From the NCBI RefSeq assembly GCF_023008405.1, contig NZ_CP095376.1:1078001-1142000 (forward strand): a stretch of DNA of 64,000 nt. Reading direction: 5' to 3'. How positions within the stretch are numbered: position 1 is the stretch's first letter; each line of letters opens with the position of its first letter. Shown one piece after another: positions 60,068 to 64,000 of this stretch. The position numbers were made by a program, and so were the translations under genes. The notes beneath the pieces were generated by a model that did not search any database, was not told the DNA's origin, and worked only from the letters and a program-made list of their open reading frames with translations. The DNA comes from Amycolatopsis sp. FBCC-B4732. Its GTDB lineage: Bacteria; Actinomycetota; Actinomycetes; Mycobacteriales; Pseudonocardiaceae.

Positions 60068-60729
60068 CCGTCCGGAGTGGACCCGTCGTCGCGGTCGTCG
60101 GCGCCGACGGGGCGGGCAAGTCGACGCTGACGGCGCTGCTGGCCGAGCGGCTCACCGCCGCCGGCCACGCGGCGGCCCGCGTCGACCGCTGGGACATCGC
60201 CGACGCCGGTCGCTACCCCCACGCGAGCTGCCTGACCGGCGACGTCGCGGTGGCGCGCCGGTGCGCGGCGCTGATGCCGGCCGGGCCCCGGCTGCTGTTC
60301 CTGCTGTGGGCTTCGGCGCTGGCCCTCGCCGACCGGCCGGGCGAGCCGGGGGAGATCCTGTTGCTCGACGGCCACTGGCAGAAGCACGCGGCGAGCGAAG
60401 TGGCTTACGGCGCCGACGTTTCCTGGGTGGAAGCGGTCGGCGCGGGACTGCCCGCCGCGGACGTCACGGTCTACCTCCGGATCGCGCCCGAAGAGGCGTG
60501 GGCGCGCAAGGACGGCAAGGCGGTGCCGTTCGAGTGCGGGATGGACCTGTCCGGCTCGCGGGAGAGCTTCCTGGCCCACCAGCGGTCGATCACGGGCACG
60601 CTGGACCGCTGGGGGGCTCGGGACGGCTGGCTGGTCCTCGACGCCCGTACCCCGGCGGACCGGCTCGCGGCGCGGCTCGTGCCCCGGGTCCTCGCTTTGG
60701 CCGATGGGGAAGCGAGGGAGAGCGCGTGA
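60064..60729 (+). CDS. P-loop kinase, thymidylate kinase-like
   Basis: 221 aa. Walker A is VVGADGAGKSTLTALLAE; a DGHW segment (ILLLDGHWQKHAASEVAYG) and a lid with RIAPEEAWARKDGKAVPFEC follow. This is the fold of dTMP and related small-molecule kinases; cellular dTMP kinase would normally be encoded elsewhere, so a pathway-specific substrate is likely. GTG start within the preceding stop. Together with the nucleotidyltransferase and PEP-synthase-like enzyme it makes three phosphate-handling steps in one operon. Confidence 0.82.
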   Translation: MTVRSGPVVAVVGADGAGKSTLTALLAERLTAAGHAAARVDRWDIADAGRYPHASCLTGDVAVARRCAALMPAGPRLLFLLWASALALADRPGEPGEILLLDGHWQKHAASEVAYGADVSWVEAVGAGLPAADVTVYLRIAPEEAWARKDGKAVPFECGMDLSGSRESFLAHQRSITGTLDRWGARDGWLVLDARTPADRLAARLVPRVLALADGEARESA

Positions 60730-61541
60730 AGATCGGGCTGTGCGCGTTCCCGACCGACTACGGGATCGCGCCGGGCGCGCTCGCCGTCGCGGCGGAGGAA
60801 CGCGGCTTCGAGTCGCTGTTCTTCTGCGACCACACGCACATCCCGGTGTCGCGCCGGACGCCGTACCCGCCCGGTGGCGAGCTGCCGCGGATGTACCTGC
60901 GCTCGCTCGACCTGTTCGGGGCGCTCACGGCGGCCGCGGCGGTGACGGCCACGCTGCGCGTCGGCAGCGGCGTCTGCCTGGTGGTGCAACGGGATCCCAT
61001 CGTCACGGCCAAGCAGGTCGCCACCCTCGACCTGCTCAGTGGCGGCCGGTTCCTCTTCGGCGTGGGCGCGGGCTGGAACCGCGAGGAGATGGCCCACCAC
61101 GGCACGGACCCGAGGACCCGGATGCGGCTGCTCGGCGAGCGCGTCCGCGCGATGCGGGCGATCTGGACCGAGGACGAGGCCGAGTTCCACGGCGAGTTCG
61201 TCGACTTCGACCCGCTGTGGTCGTGGCCGAAACCCCGCCGCGTCCCGCCGGTGCTGGTCGGCGGCATGGGCCCGGGCGTGGAGGACCGCATCCTGGCCTG
61301 GGGCGACGGCTGGCTGGCCCAGAACGTGACCGCGGACACGATCGATGCCTTCGCCGCCCGCCTCGGCCGGTTGCGGGAGCGGGCGCCGGTGCCGGTGACC
61401 TTGTTCAACGCGTCGGCCGACCCCGCGATGCTGGCCCGCTACGCCGAGCTGGGCCTGGAGCGCGTGCTGCTGCTGGTGCCGGACGCGGGCGCCGACGTCG
61501 TGCTCCCGCACCTGGACCGCTTGGCGCCGCTGCTGGCGTGA
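60726..61541 (+). CDS. LLM-class F420-dependent oxidoreductase
   Basis: 271 aa. Luciferase-like TIM barrel: GALAVAAEERGFESLFFCDH, SGVCLVVQRDPIVTAKQVAT, LDLLSGGRFLFGVGAGWNRE and PPVLVGGMGPGVEDRILAWG. The GVGAGWN motif is typical of F420-binding members in actinobacteria. It probably performs a reduction or oxidation late in the pathway. Last gene of the overlapping set; 81 nt separate it from the MATE gene. Confidence 0.92.
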   Translation: MKIGLCAFPTDYGIAPGALAVAAEERGFESLFFCDHTHIPVSRRTPYPPGGELPRMYLRSLDLFGALTAAAAVTATLRVGSGVCLVVQRDPIVTAKQVATLDLLSGGRFLFGVGAGWNREEMAHHGTDPRTRMRLLGERVRAMRAIWTEDEAEFHGEFVDFDPLWSWPKPRRVPPVLVGGMGPGVEDRILAWGDGWLAQNVTADTIDAFAARLGRLRERAPVPVTLFNASADPAMLARYAELGLERVLLLVPDAGADVVLPHLDRLAPLLA

Positions 61542-61622
61542 TCGACGTCGGATGGCAGGCCCGGAAAGTTCCCCGGTTCCCGCCGGTCAGAACTGTCGGT
61601 GGGGGCGGTTAGAGTCCGGTTC

Positions 61623-62945
61623 GTGGTGAACGTGGAGGAGACCGAGCGGGTGCCGGCGAAGCGCGTGCTGGGCTTGGCCGTGCCCGCGCTGGGGGTGCTG
61701 GCCGCCGAGCCGCTGTACGTGCTGGTCGACACCGCCGTGGTCGGCCACCTCGACGCGCTCTCGCTGGCCGGGCTCGCGCTGGGCGGGGTGGTGCTGGCGC
61801 AGGTGTCGAGCCAGCTGACGTTCCTGTCCTACGGCACGACGTCCCGCACGGCCCGCCTGCACGGCGCCGGCCGCCGGGCCGACGCGGTCCGCGAAGGCGT
61901 GCAGGCGACGTGGCTGGCGCTGTTCGTCGGGTTCTTCGTGCTGGCCGTCGGGCAACTGCTGGCGTGGCCGATCGCCCGGGTGCTGTCGGGGAGCGACGAG
62001 ATCGCGTCCGCGGCCGTGTCGTGGCTGCGCATCGCGCTGTTCGGCGCGCCCTTGATCCTGGTCACGATGGCGGGCAACGGCTGGATGCGCGGGGTCCAGG
62101 ACGCCGCGAGGCCGCTGCGGTACGTGCTGGCGGGCAACGGGATTTCGGCCGTGCTGTGCCCGGTGCTCGTGTACTGGGCGGGGCTGGGCCTGGAGGGCTC
62201 GGCGATCGCGAACGTCGTCGCGCAGGTGATCTCGGCGGCGCTGTTCTTCGCGGCGCTGGTCCGCGAGAAGGTGGCGTTGCGGCCGGACTTCAAGGTGATG
62301 CGCGCCCAGCTCGGCCTGGGCCGCGACCTGGTCCTGCGCAGCCTGGCGTTCCAGGCGTGCTTCGTCTCGGCGGCGGCGGTCGCGGCCCGCACGTCGACGG
62401 AGGCGGTGGGCGCGCACCAGGTGGTGCTGCAGCTGTGGACGTTCCTGGCGCTGGTCCTGGACTCGGTGGCGATCGCGGCCCAGTCGCTGGTGGGCGCGGC
62501 GTTGGGCGCGAACTCGGCCCGCCAGGCGCGAGGGGTGGCCAACCAGATCACGGCGTACGGCCTGCTGCTGGGGTGCTTCCTGTGCGTGCTGTTCGCGGCG
62601 CTGTCGTGGGTGCTGCCGCACGCGTTCACGTCGGATCCGGGCGTGCTGGCGGAGATCCCGCACGCGTGGTGGTTCTTCGTGGCGCTGCAGCCGATCGCCG
62701 GGGTGGTGTTCGCTCTGGACGGGGTGCTGCTGGGAGCGGGGGATGCGGCGTTCTTGCGCAACGCGACGCTGGGTAGCGCGGCGCTGGGGTTCTTGCCGCT
62801 GATCTGGGCGTCGCTGGGCTTCGGGTGGGGTCTGACGGGGATCTGGACGGGGCTGTCGTTGTTCATGGTGATCCGCTTGGCGTTCGTGGTGGCGAGGTGG
62901 CGCTCGGGCAACTGGGCGGTGACGGGAGCGATCCGCCCGGCTTGA
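61623..62945 (+). CDS. dinF: DinF-like MATE efflux transporter
   Basis: 440 aa with twelve predicted helices. N-terminal LAVPALGVLAAEPLYVLVDT and AVVGHLDALSLAGLALGG match the DinF branch of MATE. The GTG at 61623 lies 7 nt after TAGAGT (61610-61615) and is likely leaderless. Mycobacterial dinF is next to the Rv2837c phosphoesterase, so the seven-gene operon interrupts an ancestral gene pair. It may export the operon product or act independently. Confidence 0.9.
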   Translation: MVNVEETERVPAKRVLGLAVPALGVLAAEPLYVLVDTAVVGHLDALSLAGLALGGVVLAQVSSQLTFLSYGTTSRTARLHGAGRRADAVREGVQATWLALFVGFFVLAVGQLLAWPIARVLSGSDEIASAAVSWLRIALFGAPLILVTMAGNGWMRGVQDAARPLRYVLAGNGISAVLCPVLVYWAGLGLEGSAIANVVAQVISAALFFAALVREKVALRPDFKVMRAQLGLGRDLVLRSLAFQACFVSAAAVAARTSTEAVGAHQVVLQLWTFLALVLDSVAIAAQSLVGAALGANSARQARGVANQITAYGLLLGCFLCVLFAALSWVLPHAFTSDPGVLAEIPHAWWFFVALQPIAGVVFALDGVLLGAGDAAFLRNATLGSAALGFLPLIWASLGFGWGLTGIWTGLSLFMVIRLAFVVARWRSGNWAVTGAIRPA

Positions 62946-63533
62946 GTCGCGGCTCGCGCGGCCGGCCGCGGCCGCGTTGGGTTCCCGAGCCTCGCGGCGA
63001 CCGCCCGCCTGAACGCAAACCGTTCGGCACCTGCCCAGGTGTCGCGTGGTGCCCCCGAGCTGTGCCGCAGCCGGCCGGCCGGCTGAGCGCGCAGCAGCCG
63101 CTCACCCAAGCCGCACCGCGACCCAAGTCGCGCGGCCGCCCGACCCGTTCACCCGGTGGCAGCGGGCTCCGGGCGCACCGGGGTCCCGAGCCCCGCCGGC
63201 CGCCCACTTGGGTCGCCCGGCAACCCCAAGCCGCTCGGCGGCCGGTTGCCCACTCGGATTGCGCGGCAGCCCCAGCCGCGCGGCACTTCGTCCAGGTCGC
63301 TCGGCGATCCCAAGTCGCGCACTCACCCGCCGCCGTCCGGCCGACCCCACCCGTTCACCCGTCCGAGCGACCCCCACCCAAACACCCCCTGACCACCTGT
63401 GACGCCCCCGACCCTGTGGCGAAAACCACCCGGATAACGGCTATGTTTCGCCGTTGCTTAGGCGATACAAGTAGTAGGGACGGCAGCGCGGGCGTCCCGC
63501 GCCCCGAACACCGCCGAACCCCTGGAGGTCCTT
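62946..63533. repeat. Degenerate GC-rich repeat patch
   Basis: The ~590 bp between the MATE and MFS genes hold no supported gene. From about 63100 to 63340 variants of CCCAAGTCGCGCGGC recur irregularly (for example CCCAAGCCGCTCGGC and CCCAGCCGCGCGGC). A perfect 14-bp palindrome CGCGGCCGGCCGCG lies at 62957-62970, 12 nt after the dinF stop. The last ~100 bp before 63534 are less GC-rich and should contain the MFS promoter, which I cannot place with confidence. Confidence 0.6.
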
Positions 63534-64000
63534 GTGCCGCCCGCCACCGGCCGCGCCACTGCCCGGTCCTGGCTCGTCTGGCTCGCCGCCGTCACCGTCT
63601 ACCTCCTCGCTGTCTTCCACCGCACCTCCTTCGGCGTCGCCGGGCTGCAGGCGGCCGAACGGTTCGGGGTCGGGGCCGCCGCGCTCGGCACCTTCACCGT
63701 CCTCCAGGTCGGCGTCTACGCCGCCATGCAGATCCCGACCGGTGTGCTGGTCGACCGCTACGGTCCCCGCCGCGTCCTCATCGTCGCCGTGCTGATCCTC
63801 GGCACCGGGCAGCTCCTGCTCGGCATCGCGCACACCTACGGCCTCGGCCTGCTCGCCCGCGGTGTGCTCGGCCTCGGCGACGCGCTCACCTTCGTCAGCG
63901 TGCTGCGCCTGGTCGCCGCCCACTTCCCGGGCCGCCAGTACGCGCTGCTGACGTCGTTCACCGCCGCCGTCGGCTACATCGGGAACCTCGCCGCCACCGT
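63534..64000 (+). CDS. MFS transporter, N-terminal part (cut by window end)
   Basis: 155 residues are visible. GTG start with GGAGG 7 nt upstream. The first helices read WLVWLAAVTVYLLAVFHRTS and GTFTVLQVGVYAAMQIPTGV, and the loop 2-3 signature is LVDRYGPRRVLI. This is the nitrate/nitrite-porter or general MFS layout; no substrate can be inferred. The gene continues past the right edge. Confidence 0.88.
   Translation, partial: MPPATGRATARSWLVWLAAVTVYLLAVFHRTSFGVAGLQAAERFGVGAAALGTFTVLQVGVYAAMQIPTGVLVDRYGPRRVLIVAVLILGTGQLLLGIAHTYGLGLLARGVLGLGDALTFVSVLRLVAAHFPGRQYALLTSFTAAVGYIGNLAAT

Noticed and set aside
63441..63923. 160-aa minus-strand open frame opposite the MFS gene
   Set aside because: Acidic low-complexity shadow of a clear MFS transporter coding strand.

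Overview
The window is a high-GC (about 70 % or more) chromosomal segment of an actinomycete. GTG and ATG starts, 4-nt stop/start overlaps (GTGA/ATGA) and leaderless starts are all frequent. Gene content and order point to the Pseudonocardiaceae, most likely Amycolatopsis or a close relative. The evidence is WhiB, SigD/ShbA and SigG-type sigma factors, a DprE2-like reductase, a DUF222 HNH protein, and the core block rimP-nusA-ylxR-infB-ylxP-rbfA followed by a NrnA-type DHH phosphoesterase and a DinF-type MATE protein, an order I recall from mycobacteria. This assignment rests on recalled family features and synteny; no database search was possible.

Layout. Positions 1-589 are an 18-bp tandem array. 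0.6-8.5 kb carries regulators (a divergent pair of unknown genes, an ArsR-SRPBCC fusion, LysR), two DHFR-fold reductases, a CAT-anticodon tRNA, a secreted Thr/Pro-tailed protein and an SBF-type transporter. 7.8-11.1 kb is a transcription-control patch: two overlapping sigma-factor genes, a WhiB gene with a long leader and a perfect terminator hairpin, and a SigG-like sigma factor. 11.1-13.3 kb holds cell-envelope genes (DprE2-like SDR and an LCP protein). 13.3-19.1 kb is a catabolic operon (LysR, CaiB-type CoA-transferase, enoyl-CoA hydratase, acetoacetate decarboxylase, 3-hydroxyacyl-CoA dehydrogenase, acyl-CoA dehydrogenase) that could take a short-chain acid through beta-oxidation-like steps to a decarboxylated ketone.

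19.1-24.2 kb is a six-gene minus-strand set: secreted coiled-coil protein, lipoprotein, response regulator, histidine kinase, VWA protein and a lectin-like/TIR fusion. 24.3-28.1 kb has an S15 peptidase, TetR, SRPBCC and HxlR genes with clear palindromic operators. 28.1-31 kb looks accessory: an M50-like membrane protease with T-richer codon use, a DUF222/HNH gene and a non-coding repeat patch. 31-35.2 kb holds a NarL-type two-component pair and a membrane glycosyltransferase followed by a GOLPH3-like (GPP34) gene, then a second minisatellite. 35.7-40.9 kb has TetR, two bacterial PH-domain proteins, a PEP-mutase-like enzyme, a class V aminotransferase and a membrane protein.

40.9-53.5 kb is the core translation block plus inserted genes (esterase, methyltransferase/TetR, NfeD-like/SPFH pair, TRM11-like methylase). 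53.6-61.5 kb is the most novel part: seven genes linked without exception by 4-nt overlaps (AfsA-type hotdog protein, ICMT-type methyltransferase, PEP-synthase/rifampin-phosphotransferase-like enzyme, P450, nucleotidyltransferase, P-loop kinase, F420-type oxidoreductase), inserted between the nrnA-like gene and dinF. It looks like an undescribed biosynthetic operon for a small, probably phosphorylated or activated, metabolite. The window ends with another repeat patch and the start of an MFS transporter.
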